DNA of 64,000 nt from the NCBI RefSeq assembly GCF_023895975.1, contig NZ_JALBWM010000008.1, positions 1 to 64,000 on the forward strand, written 5' to 3'. Shown here piece by piece: positions 26,326-35,708 of this stretch (its first letter is position 1; each line of letters opens with the position of its first letter). The notes under the pieces are model-generated. The model saw only the letters and a program-made list of their open reading frames with translations. It did no database searches and was not told the DNA's origin. The translations under genes were made by a program, and so were the position numbers. Source of the stretch: Microbulbifer okhotskensis (GTDB lineage: Bacteria; Pseudomonadota; Gammaproteobacteria; Pseudomonadales; Cellvibrionaceae).

Positions 26326-29169
26326 CTAACCGAGTAATTGCTGCCAGTTTGTTTGAACGGTCTTTCTTTCCGCTGTGAAGTGGTCATCGCTCACAATCCC
26401 TGGCTGTTGTTGTAATGCCAGGCGATGACCTTCAGATCGGTAGGCTTTGTAGGCGTCGATCAGATATCCGGCTTGTTTGGCCGTCATCAGGCCCGCGTCT
26501 ATCAGACTTTCGAGAATGCGAATATTATCGGTATATCGCACTATCGAGGGCGCAGTTTGTGCCCAGGCCAGAGCCGCATATTGAACCAAAAATTCAATAT
26601 CGACAATACCGCCCGCGCCGTGCTTTAAGTCAAAATTTTTATCGTTGCTCTTATCCAGGTGCGCACGCATTTTATTACGCATATTCACCACTTCATCGCG
26701 CAATTTATCGCTCATTCGCGACTGGCAAAGCAATTTCAGACGTAGCTGTCGAAATGCCCCACACAATCGTGTGCTACCTGCGACAGGCCGTGTTCGCACC
26801 AGAGCCTGATGCTCCCAAGTCCAAGCGTTTTCGCGTTGGTATTTTTCGAAAGCGCCAATGGAAGTTACCAACAAGCCGGAATTGCCAGAGGGGCGCAGCC
26901 TCGTATCCACTTCGTACAGAGGACCACTCAACGTCCGAGTCTGCAATATGTGGATAAGTCTCTGTGCCAAACGGGTAAAAAAGCTCAAATTATCGATGCG
27001 GATATCGCCATCAGTACTCTGCTGAGCATCGGCATCGTGGACGAAAACAATATCCAAATCCGAGCCATGGGCAAGCTCCAATCCACCCAGCTTGCCGTAT
27101 GCAATAATGGCGAAATGCATGTCCTCTGCAGATGTTCCCGCCGGCACACCGTATTTTTCCACCATCTGTGTCCACGCGAGCTGCAACGACTGCTGCAGTA
27201 TCGCTTCCGCCAACCAGCTCAGGGAATCACTGACTTTCATCAGTGGCAGGGCCCCACTCACTTCCTGCGCGGCAATACGCAGGCTTTGACTCTGCTTAAA
27301 ATAGCGCAGCGTCTCCATTTGTAATTCCAAGTCGTCGGGATCAATGCGAAGCAGCTCCAGTCGAAGCTCATCGGCGATATCGGCCGCAGTTGACGGGGCC
27401 AGCAGCCTGCGGGAATCGAGTAGCTCGTCGAGTAAAATAGGATGACGTGCCAGCTGCTCGGCAATCCAGGGGCTGGCGCTACATAGGCGCACCAGTTGGC
27501 TCAGAACCGCTGGATTCTCATTAATCAGGACCAGATAAGCACTGCGACGCAATACCGAGCGCACCAGTGGCAATACCCGAGTAAGTACCAGTAAAGGCTG
27601 CTCCTGCAGCCCAGCGACAGCTAATAACAGGGGCATAAAGTGGTCCAGCCGGGACCTGGATGAAGCGGGAAGTGCAGCGACCATCGGCGATTGACACAGC
27701 TCTCTCAAATAATCCAGAGCTTGCTGGGCTGGCTTGAATCCATTCTCTGTCAGAGTCTGTAGGTTTTCTTCCGCGCTGCTGTCATCGTCACAACTTGCCC
27801 ACAGCCCCTGCCACTCCACAGCAATATTGGGCATGGTCATTTCTGCTGGAGGGGCGATCACGGTATCGAATTCCCTCTCAACTAACCCGCGGACACCAAC
27901 TAACTCTTCATCCAATTGCACCCAGCTGTCGCGACCCAGGGCAAAAGCCAGCCTCTCTCTTTCATCGGGCTCATTGGGCAGGGCCTGGGTCTGTTGATCC
28001 TTGTATGCCTGGAGGGCGTGTTCAGTCCGGCGCAGCAATAGATAGCAACCAGTGAGCTTTTCAGCCATACCAGGCTCAATGTGCCCATCACTTTCCAACA
28101 GCGGTAGTAGCTTGAGCAGATTGCGCTCGCGCAAAGCGGGTTCGCGCCCACCGCGAATCAACTGAAACGCCTGAGCGATAAATTCCACCTCGCGAATACC
28201 TCCCCGGCCGAGTTTGATATTGTCGATCAGTCCACGGGCCCGTACCTGCCGCTGAATCAGTGCCTTCATTTCACGCAGGGCATCAATGGCACTGAAATCG
28301 ATATATCGACGATAGGTAAATGGACGCAGCAACTCCATCAATTCCGCAGCAAAAACTTCGTTCCCGGCTACCGGACGAGCCTTCACCATGGCGTAGCGTT
28401 CCCATTCCCGTCCCTGGGTCTGGTAATAGTCCTCCAGTGCCGCAAAGTGGCTCACCAAAGGCCCACTGTCGCCGTAGGGTCGCAAACGCATATCCACGCG
28501 AAAAACGAAACCTTCTGCATTAATGCTATCGAGTGATTTGATCAGACGTTGCCCCAGTTTCTGGAAAAATTTCTGGTTTTCCACACTCTGATCGCCATCC
28601 GTATAACCCGGTTCTGGATAGGCGAAAATCAGGTCAATATCTGATGACAGATTAAGTTCCCTGGCGCCGAGCTTGCCCATGCCGAGTACCACCATCGACT
28701 GAGCAAGACCTTCGCAGCTGCGGGGTTCCCCATAGCGCACCACTAACTGCTTGTGGTGCCAGGTCATGGCTGTACAGATGGAAAGCTCCGCCAACTCACT
28801 GAGACGCAGGCACACCCGAGGGATATCCCATTGCCCGGCAAAATCACGAAATATCATTTCCGCCGTTACCCGGTTGCGCAGAAGGCGCAACCGGTAGTCC
28901 AAGTCATCATCACCACTAATCGCGGGCAACTCTAGTCCCAAATCCTTGTGTCGCAGCAGAGCCTGCAGAAACTCAGGGTGCCGGCAACATTGGCGGTAAA
29001 AAAATTCTGAGCCAACCAGGGATCGCGCCACAGCCTGTTGCAGAACCGGATCTTCTAAAAGACTCTCTACTTCTTTGGCAAGCTCTGTATCTGCCTGCTC
29101 ATACCAATCATTCCAAAGTAACTGGAGCTGGGGGAGAATGGATGTTGGGCTCTGAAGACTATCAAACAT
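26326..29169 (-). CDS. glnE: bifunctional glutamine synthetase adenylyltransferase/adenylyl-removing enzyme
   Basis: Adenylylates and de-adenylylates glutamine synthetase in response to PII and glutamine, shutting nitrogen assimilation down or up. Seen: two nucleotidyltransferase domains, the N-terminal one with LSSDIDLIFAYPE (about residue 180) and the C-terminal one with GSDLDIVFVHD (about 700), plus the GRGGIREVEFIAQ and GAGGIVDIEFLVQ motifs. The length of 947 aa matches E. coli (946). The ATG at 29169 is preferred to an upstream TTG because AAGGA lies 9 nt before it. Confidence 0.96.
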   Translation of the reverse strand: MFDSLQSPTSILPQLQLLWNDWYEQADTELAKEVESLLEDPVLQQAVARSLVGSEFFYRQCCRHPEFLQALLRHKDLGLELPAISGDDDLDYRLRLLRNRVTAEMIFRDFAGQWDIPRVCLRLSELAELSICTAMTWHHKQLVVRYGEPRSCEGLAQSMVVLGMGKLGARELNLSSDIDLIFAYPEPGYTDGDQSVENQKFFQKLGQRLIKSLDSINAEGFVFRVDMRLRPYGDSGPLVSHFAALEDYYQTQGREWERYAMVKARPVAGNEVFAAELMELLRPFTYRRYIDFSAIDALREMKALIQRQVRARGLIDNIKLGRGGIREVEFIAQAFQLIRGGREPALRERNLLKLLPLLESDGHIEPGMAEKLTGCYLLLRRTEHALQAYKDQQTQALPNEPDERERLAFALGRDSWVQLDEELVGVRGLVEREFDTVIAPPAEMTMPNIAVEWQGLWASCDDDSSAEENLQTLTENGFKPAQQALDYLRELCQSPMVAALPASSRSRLDHFMPLLLAVAGLQEQPLLVLTRVLPLVRSVLRRSAYLVLINENPAVLSQLVRLCSASPWIAEQLARHPILLDELLDSRRLLAPSTAADIADELRLELLRIDPDDLELQMETLRYFKQSQSLRIAAQEVSGALPLMKVSDSLSWLAEAILQQSLQLAWTQMVEKYGVPAGTSAEDMHFAIIAYGKLGGLELAHGSDLDIVFVHDADAQQSTDGDIRIDNLSFFTRLAQRLIHILQTRTLSGPLYEVDTRLRPSGNSGLLVTSIGAFEKYQRENAWTWEHQALVRTRPVAGSTRLCGAFRQLRLKLLCQSRMSDKLRDEVVNMRNKMRAHLDKSNDKNFDLKHGAGGIVDIEFLVQYAALAWAQTAPSIVRYTDNIRILESLIDAGLMTAKQAGYLIDAYKAYRSEGHRLALQQQPGIVSDDHFTAERKTVQTNWQQLLG

Positions 29170-29497
29170 GGGGATCAATCCTTGGGACTGCTACTCCGCG
29201 CCGCACCCTCAGGGCAACCTGGAATACTGCAGAGACAGTTCCGAATAATCAGTATGGGCAGCAGGACAAATTCTTACTGCGGCACTATTACGCCCGCTCT
29301 GATGCTCGCAAAAAACCCATCCCCAGTGGCGGGCTTCTAGCAGGCTCATAAACAGTATGTTTGTCAGCCTGCCAACGCAAAAAGGAAGCGCCAGTGACAA
29401 CTCAAACGACAAAGGGCTGGAACTGTCCTGGAAAGTTTGCGGGCATACGCGGCAAATCTGGATTGAAAAAACTTCGCCAAGTCTTTTCAATCATTTA
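29170..29497. other. 328-nt spacer between the GspE-type gene and glnE
   Basis: Apart from the hairpin at 29461-29492 I see no gene or element here. The glnE promoter presumably lies in it. Confidence 0.4.
29461..29492 (-). terminator. hairpin after the GspE-type ATPase gene
   Basis: GATTGAAAAAACTT (29461-29474) pairs with AAGTCTTTTCAATC (29479-29492) at 13 of 14 positions around a CGCC loop, starting 5 nt past the stop codon. On the minus strand the distal arm carries six consecutive T. Confidence 0.6.
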
Positions 29498-31273
29498 TTA
29501 GAATGCGATATCCGATGGTGGCGCCACGCGGAGTACTTCAGACACGGTCGTCAGGCCCGCTGCCACTTTTCTCGCCCCTGACAGTCGCAGGCTGTTCATC
29601 CCTTCACGCATTGCCTGGCGACGCAACTGCTGCAAATCACAATCGGGGGTGATAATAGCCTGGACCGATTCACTAAACGGCAGGATTTCATATATTCCCT
29701 GGCGCCCGCGATAGCCGGTATTACGACACTCCAGGCAACCCTCCGGTTGGTATATCTTGTCCGGCAATGGCGCCCGCCAAGGGCGCACCAGAGAATGCCA
29801 GTCAGCCTCTTCAATTTGATCCTCGCGCTTGCAAGCAGGGCACAGGGTGCGCACCAATCGCTGAGCCATAACACCTAGGATGGTGGATTTTAATAGGTAA
29901 TGCGGTAAACCAAGGTCAAGCAAGCGAGTGACTGCCGTGGGGGCATCATTGGTGTGCAAAGTGGAAATTACCAAGTGGCCTGTCAGGGCCGCTTGTACCG
30001 CCATCTGCGCGGTTTCCAAGTCGCGGATCTCGCCCACCATAATGATGTCCGGGTCCTGGCGCATCAGGGTGCGAATACCGGCGGCGAAGTCAAACCCAAT
30101 GGAATGGTGCACCTGGGTCTGGTTAAAGCTTTCTTCCACCATCTCGATGGGGTCTTCCACGGTGGATACATTCACCGCACTGGTCGCTAGTTGTTTGAGT
30201 CCTGTGTACAAAGTCGTAGTCTTGCCGGATCCCGTGGGGCCCGTCACCAGCACAATGCCATTGGGGCGCGACAGCATCGCGCGCCAACGCGCCAGGTCTC
30301 CACCGCCGAGTCCCAGGTCGCTGTAGGAGCGAGCCAGCACTTCGGGATCGAAGATTCGCATCACCAGTTTTTCCCCAAAGGCGGTGGGTAGAGTCGAAAG
30401 ACGCAATTCTACTTCGCTGCCATCGGGACGTTTGGTCTTGATGCGTCCATCCTGGGGTTTGCGCTTTTCCGCCACGTTCATACGGCCGAGAATTTTCAGA
30501 CGACTGGTGACCGCCGCGTTGACCTGATCCGGCAGCTCATGAATGAGGTGAAGAACTCCGTCGATACGGAAACGAATACGTCCCACTTCCCGGCGCGGCT
30601 CAATATGGATATCACTGGCGCGCTGATCGAAGGCGTGCTGCAGCAGCCAGTCGACAATGTTGACGATGTGCTGATCGTTGGCCTCGGGATCTTTGAGGGT
30701 GCCAAGCTCCAGTAGCTGCTCAAAGTTGTTCGCTGCAGAGGTGCCCTTCAGACCGCTAGCACCAGAAATAGAGTTGGACAGCGAGTAGAACTCGACACAA
30801 TGCCGCTTGATATCGGCGGGGTCCGCCACCACTCGCCGCACCCTGCGACCACTGGTGTGCTCTAACTGCTCCTCCCAGCCGTGGGTAAACGGTTGGGCCG
30901 TTGCTACCAATAGCTCCTCAACTCCCGCCTCGACACAGAGAATCTGGTGGCGTTTGGCAAACTGAAAGCTCATGACTTCGGTGACCGCACTCACGTTAAT
31001 CTTGAGTGGATCGATATGGTAGAGGGTGTGATCGGAGCACTCTGCCAGCCAAGCACTGAGGGTTTCACTGTTTAGCGAACTGCCTGGTTGTTTCCTATTG
31101 CCCAGTTCGCAGCTAGCGATATAGCTCAGCGGATGCAGTTGCGCCTGTTCGGCGGTGCGCGGTGTACCGACGATCCGATTGGCATCCTGTCGGCTTAAAA
31201 AGCCCTGCTCCACCAGGTCTTCCAGTAGACCACGCAGTTCCAGTAGTCGGTCTGCAGCTCTGCTCTCTGCCAT
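29498..31273 (-). CDS. stand-alone GspE/PulE-type secretion ATPase
   Basis: A hexameric type II secretion/type IV pilus ATPase family protein, 591 aa. Seen: an N-terminal MshEN/GSPII_E-like domain with HPLSYIASCELGNR, the RASDIHIEPR motif, Walker A GPTGSGKTTT (about residue 345), the Asp box (TVEDPIEM), Walker B-type DPDIIMVGEIRD, the His box (ALTGHLVISTLHTNDA), and a tetracysteine zinc site formed by CPACKR and CLEC. No gsp or pil partner genes are next to it, so the machine it powers is unknown; it may serve a distant pilus or secretion locus. The start at 31273 has AGGGG upstream and lacks the odd basic leader of the longer frame. Confidence 0.9.
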   Translation of the reverse strand: MAESRAADRLLELRGLLEDLVEQGFLSRQDANRIVGTPRTAEQAQLHPLSYIASCELGNRKQPGSSLNSETLSAWLAECSDHTLYHIDPLKINVSAVTEVMSFQFAKRHQILCVEAGVEELLVATAQPFTHGWEEQLEHTSGRRVRRVVADPADIKRHCVEFYSLSNSISGASGLKGTSAANNFEQLLELGTLKDPEANDQHIVNIVDWLLQHAFDQRASDIHIEPRREVGRIRFRIDGVLHLIHELPDQVNAAVTSRLKILGRMNVAEKRKPQDGRIKTKRPDGSEVELRLSTLPTAFGEKLVMRIFDPEVLARSYSDLGLGGGDLARWRAMLSRPNGIVLVTGPTGSGKTTTLYTGLKQLATSAVNVSTVEDPIEMVEESFNQTQVHHSIGFDFAAGIRTLMRQDPDIIMVGEIRDLETAQMAVQAALTGHLVISTLHTNDAPTAVTRLLDLGLPHYLLKSTILGVMAQRLVRTLCPACKREDQIEEADWHSLVRPWRAPLPDKIYQPEGCLECRNTGYRGRQGIYEILPFSESVQAIITPDCDLQQLRRQAMREGMNSLRLSGARKVAAGLTTVSEVLRVAPPSDIAF

Positions 31274-31420
31274 GGGTAACCCCTTTATTCTCATATGGCG
31301 ACGCCGCATTGTAGCTCTATCATCAAGCAGGGAAAGTACACTGTTAACGCACTATTACCGAAGTTGCCCCGATTGGGGTACCATGCCGCCGTTTTCGCAC
31401 TCTGAGCAATGGAGCTAACC

Positions 31421-32098
31421 ATGGCCCTGTCAAATATTGCCAATTTATTTGGCCGCTCCCCGATTAAACCAATCGAGAAGCATATGGCTACGGCCCACGA
31501 GGCATCAGCCGACCTGATCCCGTTTTTTGATTCACTGATCCGGGGTGACCTGGAAGAAGCAGAACAGATTCAATTGCGTATCTCTGCCTCGGAGAACCGA
31601 GCCGACGATATCAAGAGAGACCTGCGCCTGCATATGCCAGACAGCCTGTTCATGCCGGTATCCCGATCTGACCTGCTGGAACTGCTGCATGCTCAGGATG
31701 AAGTGGCCAACACTGCCCAGGATATCGCTGGATTGGCTATCGGCAGAAAAATGCAGATTCCTGCAAGCCTACAGCCGTTAATGACCACGTTTGTCGAGAG
31801 CGTTGTCGCCACTTCTGCTCAGGCCCTGCGTGCCATTAACGAACTGGACGAACTGCTGGAAAGTGGCTTTGCCGGACGTGAAGTGGATATTGCTAAGCGT
31901 ATGACCGCAGAACTGGACGAGTTAGAGCGCAAGTCAGACAAGCTCGAAGTCGAAATCCGCGCGGCACTGTTCACGATTGAGAAAGACTTACCTCCGGTAG
32001 ATGTCATGTTCCTCTACCGGGTCATTGAATGGATCGGTGAACTCGCCGACCGCGCCCACAGTGTGGGTAACCGATTGCAGTTGTTGTTAGCGCGTTAG
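31421..32098 (+). CDS. DUF47/PhoU-like protein (TIGR00153)
   Basis: A 225-aa helical PhoU-like protein that sits with PiT phosphate transporters and is thought to regulate them. Seen: SPIKPIEKHM at the start, then HEASADLIPFFDSLI, AQDEVANTAQDIAGLA and ERKSDKLEVEIRAAL, all typical of the family. The ATG at 31421 has GGAG 6 nt upstream and is preferred to ATG 31409. It is 11 nt upstream of pit, clearly one operon, and the pair lies near argE and argA as in Pseudomonas. Confidence 0.9.
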   Translation: MALSNIANLFGRSPIKPIEKHMATAHEASADLIPFFDSLIRGDLEEAEQIQLRISASENRADDIKRDLRLHMPDSLFMPVSRSDLLELLHAQDEVANTAQDIAGLAIGRKMQIPASLQPLMTTFVESVVATSAQALRAINELDELLESGFAGREVDIAKRMTAELDELERKSDKLEVEIRAALFTIEKDLPPVDVMFLYRVIEWIGELADRAHSVGNRLQLLLAR

Positions 32099-32109
32099 GG
32101 GGTTTCGGC

Positions 32110-33384
32110 GTGGAAATTATAAGTCAATACGGCCATATTTTATTGATTCTGGCCTGTGTAGCAGGCTTCTTTATGGCCTGGGGCGTCGGCGCAAACGACG
32201 TCGCCAACGCCATGGGTACCTCAGTGGGTTCCCGTGCACTGACCATCAAGCAGGCGATTATTATCGCCATGATTTTTGAGTTTGCCGGTGCTTATTTAGC
32301 CGGCGGGGAAGTCACCGCAACGATCCGCAAAGGGATTATTGATTCGGAAATCTTTGCCGCACAACCAGAGCTACTGGTGTACGGTATGCTCTCGGCACTG
32401 CTCGCCGCAGGCACCTGGCTAATGGTGGCCAGCATCCTCGGCTGGCCGGTATCCACCACTCACTCGATCGTCGGTGCAATCGTCGGTTTCTCCGCAGTCG
32501 GTATCTCCGCAGATGCAGTGGCCTGGGGCAAAGTGGGTAGCATCGTAGCGAGCTGGGTGGTCTCTCCAGTACTTGCCGGGACCATCTCCTTCCTACTGTT
32601 CCGCAGTGTTCAGCGCTTGATTCTGAATACTGAAGATCCCTTCAACAACGCCAAACGCTACATCCCATTCTACATGTTTGCCGTGGGCTGGATGATTGCC
32701 ATGGTGACCCTCACCAAGGGTCTGAAGCACGTTCTCAAGGACGCAAACATCCAGCTTAACTTCGTACAGGATGCCGGTATCGCAGCCCTGGCGGGCCTTA
32801 TTGTGGCCGGAGCTGGTGTCGCTATGCTCAAGCGTATCAAACGTGACCCAGCCATCGAGGCTGAAAACCGCTTTGCCAACGTTGAGCGGGTTTTTGCGAT
32901 CCTGATGATTTTCACCGCCTGCGCCATGGCTTTTGCCCACGGCTCCAATGACGTAGCCAACGCTGTCGGCCCTCTGGCCGCGGTGGTCAACACCATCCAG
33001 AGTGGCGCCATTACTGCCAAATCAACTATGCCATCCTGGATTTTGCTCCTTGGTGGCCTTGGCATCGTCGTGGGCCTGGCCACTTACGGTTTTAAGGTAA
33101 TGGCCACCATCGGCAGGAAGATTACCGAGCTGACCCCCAGCCGCGGTTTCGCCGCAGAACTGGGCGCCGCATCCACCGTAGTGCTGGCGTCCGGCACCGG
33201 CCTGCCTATTTCCACCACTCACACACTGGTAGGCGCAGTATTAGGGGTTGGGCTGGCACGAGGTATCGGTGCACTGAACCTGCGTATGGTCACCACCATC
33301 GCCGCCTCCTGGGTGGTTACCCTACCCGCGGGTGCGGGCCTTGCTATCGTGTTCTTCTACCTCTTCAAGGGCGTGTTCGGCTGA
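32110..33384 (+). CDS. pit: inorganic phosphate transporter, PiT family
   Basis: A low-affinity phosphate (metal-phosphate) symporter of the inner membrane, 424 aa with about ten membrane segments. Seen: the duplicated PiT signature, first as GANDVANAMGTSVGSRALT and again as GSNDVANAVGPLAAV, and two VSTTHSIVGAIVG / ISTTHTLVGAVLG repeats, showing the usual inverted-repeat fold. GTG start at 32110 behind AGGGGG. Operon with the DUF47 gene; strong terminator after it. Confidence 0.93.
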   Translation: MEIISQYGHILLILACVAGFFMAWGVGANDVANAMGTSVGSRALTIKQAIIIAMIFEFAGAYLAGGEVTATIRKGIIDSEIFAAQPELLVYGMLSALLAAGTWLMVASILGWPVSTTHSIVGAIVGFSAVGISADAVAWGKVGSIVASWVVSPVLAGTISFLLFRSVQRLILNTEDPFNNAKRYIPFYMFAVGWMIAMVTLTKGLKHVLKDANIQLNFVQDAGIAALAGLIVAGAGVAMLKRIKRDPAIEAENRFANVERVFAILMIFTACAMAFAHGSNDVANAVGPLAAVVNTIQSGAITAKSTMPSWILLLGGLGIVVGLATYGFKVMATIGRKITELTPSRGFAAELGAASTVVLASGTGLPISTTHTLVGAVLGVGLARGIGALNLRMVTTIAASWVVTLPAGAGLAIVFFYLFKGVFG

Positions 33385-33404
33385 ACTTGACGCGAATATC
33401 GAGT

Positions 33405-33440
33405 AAGCGAAAAAGGGGGGCTTTAGTCCCTTTTTCGCTT
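33405..33440 (+). terminator. terminator of the DUF47-pit operon
   Basis: AAGCGAAAAAGGG (33405-33417) is exactly complementary to CCCTTTTTCGCTT (33428-33440), loop of 10 nt, 21 nt past the pit stop. Confidence 0.8.
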
Positions 33441-33625
33441 GCTACACTCAAAACCCTCCCTTCCATATTTATTCTCTAGCCCCTCGCCTCATAGTGGAAT
33501 TCGCCCCTTTCATTGAAACGAAGGCGTAACCCCATCCATATCTATTTACGCCAACCAACAGTAATATTTAGGTCAAGTACTGGGGCAAAGCCCATAAGCT
33601 CACCAACGCCTGCGACGCTAGCCAA

Positions 33626-34507
33626 ATGCCATTATTGTTATTCGTTACCCTGTTATGGGCTTTCTCATTTAGCCTGATTGGAGCCTATCTCGCCGGCCAG
33701 GTCGACAGCTATTTTTCCGCGATGACACGGACGCTGCTTGCCACAGCAATCTTTTTACCCATGCTGCAATGGAAACGGTGCAACCCTCGCACCAGTATCT
33801 GTTTAATGATTATCGGTGCTATTCAGTTAGGCTTGATGTATTTGTTTTATTACCAATCTTTCTTACTGCTCAGTGTGCCTGAGGTATTGCTGTTTACTAT
33901 TTTCACCCCTCTTTACATCACCGCCTTTCAAGACCTGCTGAAAAGACAACTGTCCATCTGGAACCTCGCAATCGCAATTGTCGCCGTGCTTGGGGCAGGG
34001 GTTATTCGCTGGGATTCTCCGAATAGCCACTATTGGCTCGGCTTTGCCGTAGTCCAGGGCGCTAATCTGTGCTTTGCTATAGGACAGCTAGCCTACAAAC
34101 AACTAATGCACCGCCAACAACCAGCACTACCGGTAAGGCAAACTTTTGCTTGGTTTTTTCTCGGGGCCAGCCTGGTAACCGTTTTTGCTTGGTTGTTATT
34201 TGGCAAGCCACTATATCCCCAGAATTCGGTCCATTGGGGTGTATTACTTTGGCTCGGGTTGGCAGCCTCAGGGCTTGGCTATTTTTTGTGGAATAAAGGG
34301 GCTACACAAGTTTCCACTGCCACTTTGGCAGCCATGAACAACGCGCTGATTCCCGCTGGCCTGTTGATAAACCTGTTAATCTGGAATCGAGATGCCGACC
34401 TGACCCGCCTCGCCCTAGGGGGGGGATTGATCGCGGCCGCCGTTATCCTGAACGAATGGCGTTACAAAAAAAGGGAGAGTTCCCATGGCGAGTATCACAG
34501 TACCTAA
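33626..34507 (+). CDS. EamA-family (DMT) membrane transporter
   Basis: A drug/metabolite-superfamily protein of 293 aa with about ten membrane helices in two EamA repeats (about 5-130 and 145-280). Seen: LLWAFSFSLIGAYLAGQ at the start, LLLSVPEVLLFTIFTPLYI in the first repeat, and STATLAAMNNALIPAGLLI in the second, typical of exporters. The substrate is unknown; amino acid or metabolite export would fit the next gene. Its last 23 nt overlap argE, so the two may be coupled. It lies between pit and argE, where I would not expect it from the Pseudomonas order. Confidence 0.83.
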   Translation: MPLLLFVTLLWAFSFSLIGAYLAGQVDSYFSAMTRTLLATAIFLPMLQWKRCNPRTSICLMIIGAIQLGLMYLFYYQSFLLLSVPEVLLFTIFTPLYITAFQDLLKRQLSIWNLAIAIVAVLGAGVIRWDSPNSHYWLGFAVVQGANLCFAIGQLAYKQLMHRQQPALPVRQTFAWFFLGASLVTVFAWLLFGKPLYPQNSVHWGVLLWLGLAASGLGYFLWNKGATQVSTATLAAMNNALIPAGLLINLLIWNRDADLTRLALGGGLIAAAVILNEWRYKKRESSHGEYHST

Positions 34508-35648
34508 CCTAAAAACTCAGCTACAGCAGCTGATAGCCTGCCCCAGTGTTAGTGCTACCAACCCTTCTTTAGATATGGGCAATCGCCCAGTGGTAGAACT
34601 CTTAGCTGGATGGCTGGATACCCTCGGTTTCGATATTGAGGTGATGCCTCTAAAAGGATCTCCCAACAAGGCCAATATGATTGCCACACTGAGGGGCCAA
34701 GCCGGTGGCGATGGTGGGCTTGTTTTAGCGGGACACACAGACACAGTGCCCTTTGATGCCGACCTCTGGCAGTCGGACCCGTTTAAGGTTTCCGAGCGGG
34801 AAAACCGCTTTTACGGCCTGGGCACCAGTGATATGAAAGGCTTCTTTCCCATGGTGATCGAAGCGGCGCAGACTTTCATCAGTAAGCCCCTCCAAAAACC
34901 GCTGATTATCCTCGCCACTGCTGACGAAGAAACCACTATGAGCGGCGCTCGCGCTTTAGTTGAGGCAGGTCGCCCTCGCGCGCGTTACGCGGTTATCGGC
35001 GAACCCACCGGACTCCGCCCAATACGTATGCACAAAGGCGTCATGATGGAAACCGTGTGTATCACCGGGCAATCCGGCCACTCTTCAGACCCCAGTCTCG
35101 GGGCCAACGCCCTTGAAGCCATGCACAAGGTTATTGGTGAACTATTAACACTTCGAAAAGAATGGCAGCAAAAATACAATAACCCCGGATTTACCGTTCC
35201 CGTCCCCACCCTCAACCTGGGTTGTATCCATGGGGGTGATAACCCCAACCGGATTTGTGGCGCAACCGAGTTACAGTTTGATGTCCGCCCTTTACCTGGG
35301 ATGCACCTAAGCGATCTGCGCGAAGAGATAAGCAAGCGTGTTCTCGCCATTCAGCAGGACAGAAAAATACATGTGAAAATATCCTCTTTATTTCCCGGTA
35401 CAGAGCCTTTTGAACAAGATGTACAGTCAGAATTAGTCACCGCAGCCGAAAAGCTTTGTGGCCATGCCGCTGAAAGTGTTGCTTTTGGCACCGAGGCGCC
35501 CTACTTGAAGAGTCTCAATATTGACACTATCGTGCTGGGCCCCGGTGATATTGACCAGGCGCACCAGCCAGATGAGTATCTCGCCTTGGACCGTATTAAT
35601 CCCATGGTCAACATATTGCGGAAGCTGATTGGCCGCTTCTGCCTATAA
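34485..35648 (+). CDS. argE: acetylornithine deacetylase
   Basis: An M20 metallo-aminoacylase that removes acetate from N-acetylornithine to give ornithine for arginine synthesis. Seen: LACPSVSATNPS-type opening (IACPSVSATNPS), the zinc ligand motif GHTDTVPFD (about residue 86), GLGTSDMKGFFP, ADEETTMSGAR with the catalytic Glu, EPTGLRP, and the dimerisation-domain HKGVMMETVCITGQSGHSS region quoted in part. The length of 387 aa matches E. coli (383). AGGGAGAG precedes the start. The neighbouring argA makes the first intermediate of the same pathway. Confidence 0.94.
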   Translation: MASITVPNLKTQLQQLIACPSVSATNPSLDMGNRPVVELLAGWLDTLGFDIEVMPLKGSPNKANMIATLRGQAGGDGGLVLAGHTDTVPFDADLWQSDPFKVSERENRFYGLGTSDMKGFFPMVIEAAQTFISKPLQKPLIILATADEETTMSGARALVEAGRPRARYAVIGEPTGLRPIRMHKGVMMETVCITGQSGHSSDPSLGANALEAMHKVIGELLTLRKEWQQKYNNPGFTVPVPTLNLGCIHGGDNPNRICGATELQFDVRPLPGMHLSDLREEISKRVLAIQQDRKIHVKISSLFPGTEPFEQDVQSELVTAAEKLCGHAAESVAFGTEAPYLKSLNIDTIVLGPGDIDQAHQPDEYLALDRINPMVNILRKLIGRFCL

Positions 35649-35708
35649 TCGGCCCGCGCCCCCATCCAAAGCTATGGCATCGAAAACGATTTACACGGTA
35701 GATAATTA

